Assembly (NCBI GenBank): GCA_029782225.1
Contig: JAKOVF010000119.1
Span: 1-41,080, forward strand
Origin: Chloroflexota bacterium
Lineage (GTDB): Bacteria; Chloroflexota; Anaerolineae; Anaerolineales; Villigracilaceae
Reading direction: 5' to 3'
DNA: 41,080 bases
Part shown: positions 7,556-15,631 of the stretch, one piece after another
How the letters are laid out: every line of letters starts with the position of its first letter
Numbering within the stretch: position 1 is the stretch's first letter
Notes under the pieces: generated by a model
What the model saw: the letters and a program-made list of their open reading frames with translations, nothing else
Told to the model about the DNA's origin: nothing
Databases searched by the model: none
Made by a program: the position numbers and the translations under genes

Positions 7556-9016
7556 ATGCCCATCCACTTTGGCACTGACGGCTGGCGTGCCGTCATTTCA
7601 GATAGTTTTACATTCGATAATCTTCGCATCCTTGCGCAGGCCATCGCGGACGCGGTGGCTTCCGAGCATTGGGATAAGTCCGGTAACGGCGGCCCAAAAC
7701 CAGATCCGAATAAGATCGTGATCGGTTTCGATACGCGCTTCCTCTCGGACCGTTTTGCCGGGGAGGTAGCGCGTGTCCTGGCCGCCAACGGATTCAAAGT
7801 CCTGCTGGCCCAGTCGGATGCCCCCACTCCAGCCATTTCCTACGCAGTCAAGCACGAAGGCGCAATTGCCGGTGTCATGATCACGGCTTCGCACAATGCG
7901 CCGCGCTATAACGGCGTGAAGCTCAAAGGTGCGTTCGGCGGCTCGGCGTTATCCGAGCAGTGTCGTCGGGTGGAAGTGTATATCAACGACAATGAGAAGC
8001 AGGCGCGCGGACCTAACCTGATGGATTATGTGAAGGCGCGTGAAGCGGGTTTGATCCAGAAGTTCAATCCACTGCCGCCTTACTTTGACCATCTGCGGAC
8101 TTTGATTAAAACTGATGTGATCGCCGAGAACCCGCAACGCTTTGTGGTGGATGCCATGTATGGTTCGGGGCGCGGCGTGATCAAATCCTTTTTGCAGGGA
8201 ACAGGCTGTGAGATTGCCGAGATCCGCGGGGAGATGAACCCGGGCTTCGGCGGAGTCCACCCGGAACCGATTTCCAAATACTTGGGAGCGCTGGCCAGCG
8301 CGGTCAGCTCGGGGATGGGCAATTTTGGCCTGGTCACCGACGGCGATGCGGACCGCATCGGAGCGATGGATGAGCGCGGTATTTTCGTCGACCCGCACAA
8401 GATCATGGCGCTTTCGTTAAAATATCTGGTCGAAAAGCGCGGCTGGACAGGCTCCGTGGTGCGGACCGTCTCCACCACACGCATGATCGACCGCCTTGCG
8501 AAACGCTACGGCCTGACTTTGCATGAAACGCCCGTAGGTTTCAATCACATCGCAGACTACATGATGAGGGAAGATGTGTTGATCGGCGGCGAAGAATCGG
8601 GCGGTATCTCGTTCAAGGGACACATCCCCGAGGGCGACGGCCCCATTATGGGCCTGTTAATGGTCGAGATGATCGCGGCGGAGAACAAGTCACTGTGCGA
8701 CATGGTGGAGGAATTGCTCGCCGACGTTGGCCCAGCCTATTATGAGCGCGCGGATCTGCGTCTGAGCCGTCCCGTTGAAAAAGCCGAGATGACGGAATTC
8801 CTCACCATGCGGGCTCCCAAGGAAATTGGCGGGGAATGCCTGGCCGAAGTGAGCCAGCGCGACGGCGTGAAATACATCATGTGCGATGACTCGTGGCTGC
8901 TGATCCGCCCCTCGGGGACAGAGCCCGTGTTACGGGTGTATGCAGAGGGGAGAACCCACGAGATGGTCAAGGCGCTGCTGGGGTATGGGAAAACGGTGGC
9001 AGAGAGCGTGGTGTGA
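7556..9016 (+). CDS. Phosphoglucomutase/phosphomannomutase family protein
   Basis: A cytosolic alpha-D-phosphohexomutase that interconverts hexose 1- and 6-phosphates. It is 486 aa with the four expected domains. The phosphoserine loop is ITASHN (Ser near 112), the Mg-binding loop DGDADR is near 262, the sugar-specificity loop GGEESGG is near 345, and the phosphate-binding loop RPSGTEPVLRVYAEG is near 451. GEESGG fits glucose or mannose phosphates more than glucosamine. The start ATG at 7556 is preceded by AGGAG at 7542-7546. A strong terminator follows at once, so it is monocistronic. Substrate preference cannot be settled by eye. Confidence 0.93.
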   Translation: MPIHFGTDGWRAVISDSFTFDNLRILAQAIADAVASEHWDKSGNGGPKPDPNKIVIGFDTRFLSDRFAGEVARVLAANGFKVLLAQSDAPTPAISYAVKHEGAIAGVMITASHNAPRYNGVKLKGAFGGSALSEQCRRVEVYINDNEKQARGPNLMDYVKAREAGLIQKFNPLPPYFDHLRTLIKTDVIAENPQRFVVDAMYGSGRGVIKSFLQGTGCEIAEIRGEMNPGFGGVHPEPISKYLGALASAVSSGMGNFGLVTDGDADRIGAMDERGIFVDPHKIMALSLKYLVEKRGWTGSVVRTVSTTRMIDRLAKRYGLTLHETPVGFNHIADYMMREDVLIGGEESGGISFKGHIPEGDGPIMGLLMVEMIAAENKSLCDMVEELLADVGPAYYERADLRLSRPVEKAEMTEFLTMRAPKEIGGECLAEVSQRDGVKYIMCDDSWLLIRPSGTEPVLRVYAEGRTHEMVKALLGYGKTVAESVV

Positions 9017-9018
9017 AG

Positions 9019-9067
9019 AAAAGAGCCCTCGGAGGTCCTGGTAAACTCCGAGGGCTCTTTTTGTTTT
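9019..9067 (+). terminator. Intrinsic terminator after the phosphohexomutase
   Basis: Arms 9019-9034 and 9046-9061 pair over 16 bp (core GAGCCCTCGGAG/CTCCGAGGGCTC) with an 11-nt loop and a following T-rich tract TTTTTGTTTT. Confidence 0.92.
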
Positions 9068-9188
9068 GGCGACCGACACTTCTATTCCTCGATAATTATG
9101 ATAAGCAGTGGGCACGATAGATTTGCCTGCGCTCTGTTGCGGCTCATGCCAATCGTTGAGTTGTTTTCTAATTTATGAGGTGTCCAGG

Positions 9189-9707
9189 ATGAAGCATATT
9201 CTCATGATGTTGGTGGTTACTGTTTCGCTTGTCGCTTGTTCCACCCCTCCGGCCACGTCGGCGCAAGGGACCAGCAATACGGCTGCTGTTCCAGGTGCCA
9301 CGCTAGCACAAACAACCGCGAGTAGTGCGCCCGAGGAGGCCCGGGTCAGAGATTTGGTGGAGAACTTCGGAAAGAGACTTCAGAATGTCTCGCTTCTGGC
9401 CCCCGACGCGGCGCAGGAGATGCAGGCGCAGTATGCTGAGTTTGTTTCCCCGGCGCTGCTTGAGGTATGGATGAGCGATGTTTCCAAGGCGCCAGGGAGG
9501 CTTGTTTCAAGTCCCTGGCCCGATCGAATCGAAATCACCTCTCTGACAAAGGAAGGCCCTGACAGGTATGTGATTACCGGTTTCGTTGTCGAGGTGACGA
9601 GTATGGAAGTAGCCAATGGCGGAGCGGCGGCCAGGATACCAGTTCGAGTTGTTCTACAGAAAGATCAAGGGCGCTGGCTCATTACTGAATACGCAGAAGA
9701 ACGATAA
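9189..9707 (+). CDS. Predicted lipoprotein, unknown function
   Basis: 172 aa with a type II signal peptide: a short basic start, a hydrophobic core, and the lipobox LVAC with Cys17 as lipidation site. A Thr/Ala/Ser-rich spacer to about 45 follows, then one folded domain of about 120 residues. That domain ends in strands (DRYVITGFVVEV; IPVRVVLQKDQGRWLITEY) resembling the NTF2-like lipoproteins of Firmicutes, but I cannot place it in a named family. The start at 9189 is set by GAGGTG at 9177-9182 and by the signal peptide. The 121 nt upstream and 126 nt downstream hold no other gene that I can support. Confidence 0.75.
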   Translation: MKHILMMLVVTVSLVACSTPPATSAQGTSNTAAVPGATLAQTTASSAPEEARVRDLVENFGKRLQNVSLLAPDAAQEMQAQYAEFVSPALLEVWMSDVSKAPGRLVSSPWPDRIEITSLTKEGPDRYVITGFVVEVTSMEVANGGAAARIPVRVVLQKDQGRWLITEYAEER

Positions 9708-9833
9708 CACACGCAAGGCGGGCTAATCCAGCGTGTGCCCGGTTCTTGGGAGAGCACTACAAAAGAGGGTACACTACGGTCAAATAAAATCCGCGTTGTC
9801 TCGTTCTAGCTTATGAAATAACGGTGAGAAACT

Positions 9834-10634
9834 ATGTCAATTCGTGTCATTCTTGCAGGTGCAACAGGATGGGCTGGTTCAGCCCTGGCTCGTGCGATTG
9901 CAAAATACAGTGATATTGATCTCGTGTCCGCGGTGTCACGCTCTCATGCCGGGCGTATTCTCGGCGATGTGTTGGGTGAACCACTGTTAGACTGCCTCGT
10001 ATACACAACGGTGCAGGAAGCGTTCACGCATCCCTGCGACGTGTTCTTTGAATTCACAAAACCCGACGTTGCCAAATCGAATGTCCTGGCGGCGCTGGAG
10101 CACGGGATGCATGTTGTGATTGGCACATCAGGATTGACCGATGCGGACTATGCCGAAATTGCAGCGGCCGCTGAAGAACGGCAAAAGGGGGTGCTGGCAG
10201 TTGGGAATTTTGCGCTCACGGTCGTCCTGCTGCAAAAGTTCGCGGAGATCGCCGCTAAGTACATCCCCCAGTGGGAGATCATTGATTATGCCAGCGACCA
10301 TAAAAGGGATGCGCCCAGCGGAACTGTTCGAGAGCTGGTTTATCGGCTGTCCAATGTTCGTCCGTCCGAACTCACCGTTCTGCTGGAGCAAACGCAGGGC
10401 GTTGTCGAAACACGCGGCGCACGCATGAACGGTTCACAGGTCCACTCCATCCGATTACCCGGGCATACGATTTCAGCGGAAATCATTTTTGGCATGCTGG
10501 ATCAAAAACTCACCATTCGCCACGACTCCGGCAGCAGTGCCCAACCGTATGTGGATGGCGCTCTGCTGGCGATCCGCAAAGTCAATACGTTGGTCGGTCT
10601 GCATCGCGGGCTCGACAATGTCCTTGATCTGTAA
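9834..10634 (+). CDS. dapB: Dihydrodipicolinate reductase (DapB-like)
   Basis: Expected to reduce dihydrodipicolinate (its hydrated form) with NAD(P)H in the lysine/diaminopimelate pathway. 266 aa. Seen: the nucleotide-binding GATGWAG at 9-15, FFEFTKPD matching the DFT motif, IGTSGL, and the catalytic loop ASDHKRDAPSGT, in which His, Lys and the DAPSGT substrate-binding segment are retained although the usual HHxxK reads SDHKR. The C-terminal segment SGSSAQPYVDGALLAI replaces the more usual R-x-x-F/YxxG ending. It has GGTGAG upstream at spacing 5. No other lysine genes are adjacent, so a divergent DapB paralogue of another specificity remains possible. Confidence 0.8.
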   Translation: MSIRVILAGATGWAGSALARAIAKYSDIDLVSAVSRSHAGRILGDVLGEPLLDCLVYTTVQEAFTHPCDVFFEFTKPDVAKSNVLAALEHGMHVVIGTSGLTDADYAEIAAAAEERQKGVLAVGNFALTVVLLQKFAEIAAKYIPQWEIIDYASDHKRDAPSGTVRELVYRLSNVRPSELTVLLEQTQGVVETRGARMNGSQVHSIRLPGHTISAEIIFGMLDQKLTIRHDSGSSAQPYVDGALLAIRKVNTLVGLHRGLDNVLDL

Positions 10635-10684
10635 AGCCTGCGGAATCTTGCACATTTCAAGTCCTTTTGCGATAAGGTGTCAAC

Positions 10685-11434
10685 ATGTTCAGTGTAAACG
10701 ACCGTGACCGGGTTCGCGACTATGTCCTCCAACTGGCTGCATCTGATCAACGAGTGTCTGCCGGGGCCGTGGTGGGTTCCCTCGCGCTCAACGAGGGAGA
10801 TCGCTGGTCCGACCTTGACCTGACCTTCGCCGTTGCGGATGATGTCCCTTTGACAGATGTGCTCGAGAATTGGACGCATCATCTCGTCAACGAGTTCGAT
10901 GCAATTCATCTCTTCGACCTGCCGAGCGGGGCGTCCATCTATCGAGTGTTTCTACTTCCGGGCTGCCTTCAGTTCGATCTTTCATTCACACCGGCCTCTA
11001 AATTTGGGGCGAGCGGCCCGAAGTTCAGGCTGCTCTTCGGCAGTGCCGTGGACAAACCCTTTCCTCAACCGCCGTCCGCGCATGAACTTTTTGGCTACGC
11101 CGTTCATCACGCGCTGCGTGCGCGTTTTTGCATTGAACGCGGACGTTTCTGGCAGGCCGAGTACTGGATCAGCAGCCTGCGTGACCATGGCCTGAGCCTG
11201 GCATGCCGGCGCCATGCACTTCCAGCCTCCTACGGCCGCGGCTTCGATGCTCTTCCTGCTGAAGTAAGTGATTCATTCAAAAACGCCCTCGTAACTTCGC
11301 TGACCCGAGATGGGCTTCTGCGCGCGCTTAACTCCGCGATTGATGGCTTGCTGCGTGAAGCAGAGGAAGTTCGCGAAATGGCAGCAAAGATCAAGCCACA
11401 ACTGCGGGAACTGACGGTTGCATGGGGTGACTAA
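10685..11434 (+). CDS. Nucleotidyltransferase-domain protein
   Basis: 249 aa. The N-terminal half carries the polymerase-beta-type nucleotidyltransferase signature: GSLALNEGDRWSDLDLTF, the GS followed by a DxD pair that binds metal-NTP, plus a third carboxylate in LQFDLSF. The C-terminal half is helical (HELFGYAVHHALRARFCIERGRFWQAEYWI), like aminoglycoside nucleotidyltransferases and related small proteins. It probably transfers a nucleotide to a small molecule, but the substrate cannot be told from the sequence and a resistance role should not be assumed. AAGGTG precedes the ATG at 10685. It follows dapB by 50 nt in the same direction. Confidence 0.78.
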   Translation: MFSVNDRDRVRDYVLQLAASDQRVSAGAVVGSLALNEGDRWSDLDLTFAVADDVPLTDVLENWTHHLVNEFDAIHLFDLPSGASIYRVFLLPGCLQFDLSFTPASKFGASGPKFRLLFGSAVDKPFPQPPSAHELFGYAVHHALRARFCIERGRFWQAEYWISSLRDHGLSLACRRHALPASYGRGFDALPAEVSDSFKNALVTSLTRDGLLRALNSAIDGLLREAEEVREMAAKIKPQLRELTVAWGD

Positions 11435-11466
11435 ACATCGATAATGGGAAATCTCGAGAAACAAAA

Positions 11467-11495
11467 ATGGGACAGCAGTTACACTGCTGTCCCAT
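11467..11495 (-). terminator. Intrinsic terminator of the LPxTG protein gene
   Basis: A perfect 13-bp stem (ATGGGACAGCAGT / ACTGCTGTCCCAT) with loop TAC. On the minus strand the stem is followed by TTTTTGT, so it terminates the gene at 11514-12044. On the plus strand the tail is poor, but the hairpin also lies 32 nt beyond the nucleotidyltransferase stop. Confidence 0.88.
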
Positions 11496-11513
11496 CAAAT
11501 TTCGGCAGGGAAA

Positions 11514-12044
11514 TTATTTCGCCGCTGGCCCTGTTCTTAATCTGCGAGCTAACAGGATGACGACCATGAAGGCCATTGCCATCACAACCAACCCGGGGAA
11601 GCCATATTCATCTGCGATGCCGGTGCCGGGCAATGCCGTGGATGTGGGCACAATGGTCAGTTGCGCAAGCTGGGCCTGGGTCAATGCCGCGGCAACAGTG
11701 GCAGTGGACGGGTCCGGCGTGGATGTGCTGAGCGGCGTGTTGGTCGCGGAAGGCTGGGCGATGACCGAAGTGGGGGACGGCGTGTTGGTTGTCGTCGGTA
11801 GAGCCTGGGCCTGGAATGTAGCAGTCAATGCGCCGCCGATCTGAGCCTGCTGTGTCAGTTGCACCTGCGTTTGGGCCGCCGCGGCCTGTCTTTGTCGCGG
11901 CACGAACAGCAAGGCATAGGCCGCAAGACATGCCACAGAGAGCAGGACAATTCCACCCAAAATTCCGGCTGCAATCACGAAGGTGCGATTACTGGATTCT
12001 TCCGGGGGTGCGGCATCAAAGTTTGATTCATCACCTTCAAACAT
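11514..12044 (-). CDS. Membrane protein with LPxTG-type sorting signal
   Basis: 176 aa. An acidic N-terminus (1-20) is followed by a membrane segment (about 22-48), a Gln/Ala-rich then Thr/Pro/Ser-rich stalk, the pentapeptide LPGTG (about 138-142), a short acidic spacer, a hydrophobic stretch GLVVMAMAFMVVILLA and a basic tail RRLR. The C-terminal arrangement is the classical sortase substrate signal; an N-terminal anchor that is not a cleavable signal peptide is unusual. GGAGAG precedes the ATG at 12044-12042. It lies 89 nt downstream of the seven-gene cluster in the same direction and may belong to it. No sortase is in the window. The function is unknown. Confidence 0.75.
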   Translation of the reverse strand: MFEGDESNFDAAPPEESSNRTFVIAAGILGGIVLLSVACLAAYALLFVPRQRQAAAAQTQVQLTQQAQIGGALTATFQAQALPTTTNTPSPTSVIAQPSATNTPLSTSTPDPSTATVAAALTQAQLAQLTIVPTSTALPGTGIADEYGFPGLVVMAMAFMVVILLARRLRTGPAAK

Positions 12045-12133
12045 GGAACACTCTCCTCATTACATTCATGTCAGTTGCGCTTCGGCTGCGGGTTCGCTTT
12101 GCTCAACCCTCCGCTCAGCGCGATGATTTTCAA

Positions 12134-13189
12134 TTATCCCACAACTTCAAGGTTTACGAGAGGCGCAGTAATGGATTCGCCATTCTCAAGCCGGATTTCA
12201 GCCGCCTGTGCGCGCAATCCGCTTGGAAGTGAGGTCAAGCCGGGTCTGATGGACATAATGGTACCGATCGAACCCAAGGCGGGCGAACGCCGTAACCTCA
12301 CCTGCAAACCGGGGGCGAATGTCTCCACCGCACGCGGCGGAGCCGGTTCCTGCGTGACCGGAAGCGGGATAATGACTTCTGGCCGCGCGCCAGTGTAACG
12401 GTCGAATACTTCGGCGTTCAGCGTGACTTCGCGCTTTGCGCTGGTGCTGAGCAATTTATGCGCGGCGGAGTTCATGGGCATTGTGCCAAAACCATCGGTC
12501 ACGACGATTGGATATCGCATTTCACGCGCCACCTGCAGCAGGGATGGAGGCAGGCTCGATATGATCAGCCCGCGGACCGGCAGTTCCGCCGCGGCGCGCA
12601 GCGTTTCCATATCATTAATTTGTCCGGCCAGGATCATGGATCCACGAAAGCTCACATCAAGACGACTCGGAACGAGGGCAGAATCGGGCTGTTCTGCCAG
12701 GTTGACCAGTACGCCGGTATCGATGCGGCCGTTGCCCCAGACACCCTGGATTAGCGAACCAGCCGTTTGAATGATAACGCCGCGCTCGGGAATAACCTGC
12801 ACGACAGTGCCGGGAATGCCGGCTTTCAGTTCGAGCCGCGTCTCGCCAACTTCCAATAGGACCTGTCCGTTTCCGGCTGCGATCACGCGTCCTTCACGCG
12901 GCGCGCGGACGGTTCGTGGGAATAAGCCCCTGCCTGTTGCGATGACCGCCGTAGCTGCAACCGTGTCACCCTCTTTGATTTTGAGGAGGCGATCAGCGGC
13001 ATTCGGAGAGACCCGGAGCATACGCGCCACGTCCAGCAGGACATGCTCGCGCGACCAGTTTGCCTCGGCGATCACATCAGATGCCCCAACCTTTTGATTG
13101 AGCCGCGCCGAAACGCGCCCTGCGACGGGTAATACCCGTTCGCGCGCAATGGTCGTCAGTGCAAGGATATGATGGACAGGAGCCTGCAT
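12134..13189 (-). CDS. Conserved beta-rich protein of the MutL-like cluster, unknown function
   Basis: 351 aa, last gene of the seven-gene cluster. I do not recognise a named family. Visible: a Gly-rich N-terminal segment (VAGRVSARLNQKVGASDVIAEA) and TVRAPREGRVIAAGNGQVLLEVGE resembling half-motifs of biotinyl/lipoyl or HlyD barrels; a central alpha/beta part (RGLIISSLPPSLLQVAREMRYPIVVTDGFG); and a C-terminal KOW/SH3-like barrel (GLQVRLRRSPALGSIGTI, ending in APLVNLEVVG). No membrane segment or signal peptide is seen. The ATG at 13189 lies 2 nt after the MutL-like stop; a GTG/TTG start further upstream would overlap that gene. A role as an adaptor for the ATPase is inferred from position only. 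Confidence 0.7.
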   Translation of the reverse strand: MQAPVHHILALTTIARERVLPVAGRVSARLNQKVGASDVIAEANWSREHVLLDVARMLRVSPNAADRLLKIKEGDTVAATAVIATGRGLFPRTVRAPREGRVIAAGNGQVLLEVGETRLELKAGIPGTVVQVIPERGVIIQTAGSLIQGVWGNGRIDTGVLVNLAEQPDSALVPSRLDVSFRGSMILAGQINDMETLRAAAELPVRGLIISSLPPSLLQVAREMRYPIVVTDGFGTMPMNSAAHKLLSTSAKREVTLNAEVFDRYTGARPEVIIPLPVTQEPAPPRAVETFAPGLQVRLRRSPALGSIGTIMSIRPGLTSLPSGLRAQAAEIRLENGESITAPLVNLEVVG

Positions 13190-13191
13190 GT

Positions 13192-14955
13192 CTATTCGCC
13201 TCCCAGAGTCCAGCGCCACTTTTTGATCAGCTCGCGCCGGCGAACCCCGTCACTGGGGAGATTGAGCGGGCGTCCGCGTCCATCGAGGATCACGCCCAAT
13301 GCGCCGCCGCGGACTGTGATGGGTTCACGCGGTGCATGTCCCGGTCCATAACCGATATCCGCACCTTGTAGTAATTGTAGAGTCAACTTTCCAGCCTGTG
13401 TACCGGAAAGCGGAAGGACTTCAAGCGTTCCATACTTCAGGTCTGCGCGGGCTTCGGTCCCATTTTCATAAGTCAGTTTGGCGCGCACGATGGGTGTCCC
13501 ATAATTGGTGGAAACGACCGGCGCGACGACCGTGCCGGCACTGAGGAACGCACCTGATTCCAGCACCTGGACCGGCAAAAGGCTGTTTTTTGCGGCAGCC
13601 GCGCCGAGCAGAGGCAGCAGGTTATTTTGGTCAAGGATGATCGTGGTGATGCCGACCGGTTGAAGCGCATCCAAAAGCATCAGCAGCCCATCACCGGGAT
13701 GGGTCGAGTCGCTCAATGCGCTTCCTCCGGCGAGGATCGGCTCGAACAATGGAAGCAGCCCCGGCCTGAGAGTTGCCGCGCTGCGCGGGAAGTCGCGGCG
13801 GGCGGTCTGCATCGCAAGATACAGCGCCTGCCGCAACGTGGATTGCGCCAGGGCATGGTCCTCTTTTGTCGCGGGAATGGTCGAGGGATAAAGGGAATAC
13901 TGATAAAGGTAATCGCGCAGGGTAGACGCAGGAATGTCGAGCGGCGACCAGCGCAGAATATCTTCCAGGGTGGTGTAGTTCAACAGGCCGGCCAGGTTTT
14001 CACCAAGGCCGTACTGCGGGTATACGCCCAGCGTGGACTTTCCCTTGAAGCCCGCCGAAATGATCGCGGCGGATGCGCCGATATCCACGCTCAGGATGCC
14101 CTTCGATGCGCCGTACATTTTGCTCAGGAACCGCATCATGCGTCCGATCGCGTAGCCTGTGGGCAGGATATGACCGTTCGACCACAGGTCAAGCACATCC
14201 ACGCCCTTCAGTTGTTTCTTGCGCACGTTGACAAAGACGCGCGCCAGTTCACGCGCGGCCGGATCGAGGTCTTCGGTTTCGAGAGAAGGTCGGACGTTGG
14301 GGCTGAAATGCAGGGAGGGAGCCAAAGAGCCGACAAGCGACTTGATCTCCTTCTCCATTTTCTGATTGCCCGCAAAAAGCAGTGCGGGACGATTGTCCGG
14401 TGTCATCAGAAAGCTTGCCAGCCCGACCGGTTCGAGCATTTTCTGGATCGAGCGCGAGGCGCCGCCATCCGTGCCGCCGGTGATGACCACAATATCCGGG
14501 CGCTGACGCAGGAGACTGTCAATCTGCTGATCGGGTTTTCGATGGTCATTCAGGCTGATTGTGTCCACGATGCGTGCATAGATCGATTGTGTCAGACGCC
14601 GCGCACTTTCAACGGAGACATCCGAAAGCAGACCGACGATGACGGCCTTCATCGTTGGTCCGGCAGAAAGCGTGACCACCAGCGCATCCACTCCGGACCC
14701 ATCAGACTGGCTCGGCGTGATCAGCCCTCGCGCACCATCGAGCAGCCTCCGCCCAATGACCGATTGCAGGGACTCCATCGCACTGCGCGCCCCTTCGCTC
14801 ACATCCTTGACCGGGGCCTCGGCGGTGGAGGGGGCCTGACCCGCCGCCACGAAACGGTATTCGCCTTCGACCACGTCGAAGAACACGGCGCGCGTGGAGG
14901 CTGCGCCGATATCTACTGCCAGTAACGAGTTACCTTCAACGATTGAAGCGGGCAT
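13192..14955 (-). CDS. MutL-like ASKHA-fold ATPase (glutamate mutase L family)
   Basis: 587 aa, related to MutL/GlmL proteins that accompany B12-dependent glutamate mutase. Two phosphate-binding signatures of the actin/Hsp70 fold are visible: LLAVDIGAASTRAVFFDV at the N-terminus and ILSVDIGASAAIISA in the middle. An ALVVTLSAGPTMKAVIVGL segment and DIVVITGGTDGG give the adenosine-type glycine motif. No catalytic mutase subunits (GlmE or MutE/MutS) are in the cluster; instead it sits among membrane proteins. A B12-binding mutase subunit and MeaB start 4.8 kb away on the other strand. It starts at the ATG at 14955, 6 nt after the preceding stop. Family membership is likely; the partner is unknown. 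Confidence 0.82.
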   Translation of the reverse strand: MPASIVEGNSLLAVDIGAASTRAVFFDVVEGEYRFVAAGQAPSTAEAPVKDVSEGARSAMESLQSVIGRRLLDGARGLITPSQSDGSGVDALVVTLSAGPTMKAVIVGLLSDVSVESARRLTQSIYARIVDTISLNDHRKPDQQIDSLLRQRPDIVVITGGTDGGASRSIQKMLEPVGLASFLMTPDNRPALLFAGNQKMEKEIKSLVGSLAPSLHFSPNVRPSLETEDLDPAARELARVFVNVRKKQLKGVDVLDLWSNGHILPTGYAIGRMMRFLSKMYGASKGILSVDIGASAAIISAGFKGKSTLGVYPQYGLGENLAGLLNYTTLEDILRWSPLDIPASTLRDYLYQYSLYPSTIPATKEDHALAQSTLRQALYLAMQTARRDFPRSAATLRPGLLPLFEPILAGGSALSDSTHPGDGLLMLLDALQPVGITTIILDQNNLLPLLGAAAAKNSLLPVQVLESGAFLSAGTVVAPVVSTNYGTPIVRAKLTYENGTEARADLKYGTLEVLPLSGTQAGKLTLQLLQGADIGYGPGHAPREPITVRGGALGVILDGRGRPLNLPSDGVRRRELIKKWRWTLGGE

Positions 14956-14961
14956 AAGAAC

Positions 14962-15630
14962 TCAGAAGGACCCAAAGAAATTAATGATCGACGAGATGCG
15001 TTCGATGAACGCGGTCAGCGCGGCGGCGTATACCCCCGCGAAGATCGCACCCAGCGTGATACCGATGAACAGGCGGCCAACCCATGCGAGGCCTTCTATA
15101 ACGAAATTGCGACTGACGGTTCCCTCAGCGTTGGCGCGTGCTCCAAAATGGAAGGATGCCAGTGATGTGATGGTTCCAATGAGGATGATCAGCCCGTTGA
15201 CAAATGTATCCAGGAATCCACGATTGCTCGAAGGATCAAAACGGTCGACCATTGCCAGGGCTTGAGGAAAGAGCGTGCCTGTCAATGCACCGCCGATGGC
15301 GACGGCTGCACCCACACCAACGAGATAAGCCATGGCCGGGCCCCCGAGCTTGCTCAGGCGCGGGGAAGCCTTCAGGAGAATTAGCAGTGCGCCCAGCAGA
15401 GGGAAAAGCATGAGAGCTTGCAGTACCAGATTTGAGCCCAGCAAGGGAATGATCAGTCTGGGGTATAGCACCTGTCTTGCCGCCACTGCCGCGATGTATC
15501 CGGCCGACACGCCAATAAAGAGATGTGTCGCAAGACGAAAGAAGGGATTATCTCCAATAAGATAACTGAGGATCATCAACGTGATCAGGAAACTGACAAA
15601 GCCTGTAATGAGATCGGGCGTAATCGCCAT
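14962..15630 (-). CDS. Polytopic membrane protein of the MutL-like cluster
   Basis: 222 aa, almost entirely hydrophobic with about six membrane helices (near 8-25, 33-52, 60-80, 92-115, 138-160, 183-205). No catalytic or transporter motif is recognised. The ATG at 15630 follows the TAA of the preceding gene by one base, and the stop lies 6 nt before the MutL-like gene, so it is in the middle of a tightly packed operon. It may form a membrane complex with the other two integral proteins of the cluster; that is inferred from gene order. Confidence 0.78.
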   Translation of the reverse strand: MAITPDLITGFVSFLITLMILSYLIGDNPFFRLATHLFIGVSAGYIAAVAARQVLYPRLIIPLLGSNLVLQALMLFPLLGALLILLKASPRLSKLGGPAMAYLVGVGAAVAIGGALTGTLFPQALAMVDRFDPSSNRGFLDTFVNGLIILIGTITSLASFHFGARANAEGTVSRNFVIEGLAWVGRLFIGITLGAIFAGVYAAALTAFIERISSIINFFGSF

Positions 15631-15631
15631 C

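Noticed and set aside
10685..11434. Aminoglycoside resistance gene
   Set aside because: Only the general nucleotidyltransferase signature is visible, and no substrate-specific residues can be assigned by eye.
13627..14925. A 432-codon open frame on the plus strand
   Set aside because: It lies antisense to the MutL-like gene, its product is rich in His, Arg and Gln with no domain, and the minus-strand frame has clear ASKHA motifs.
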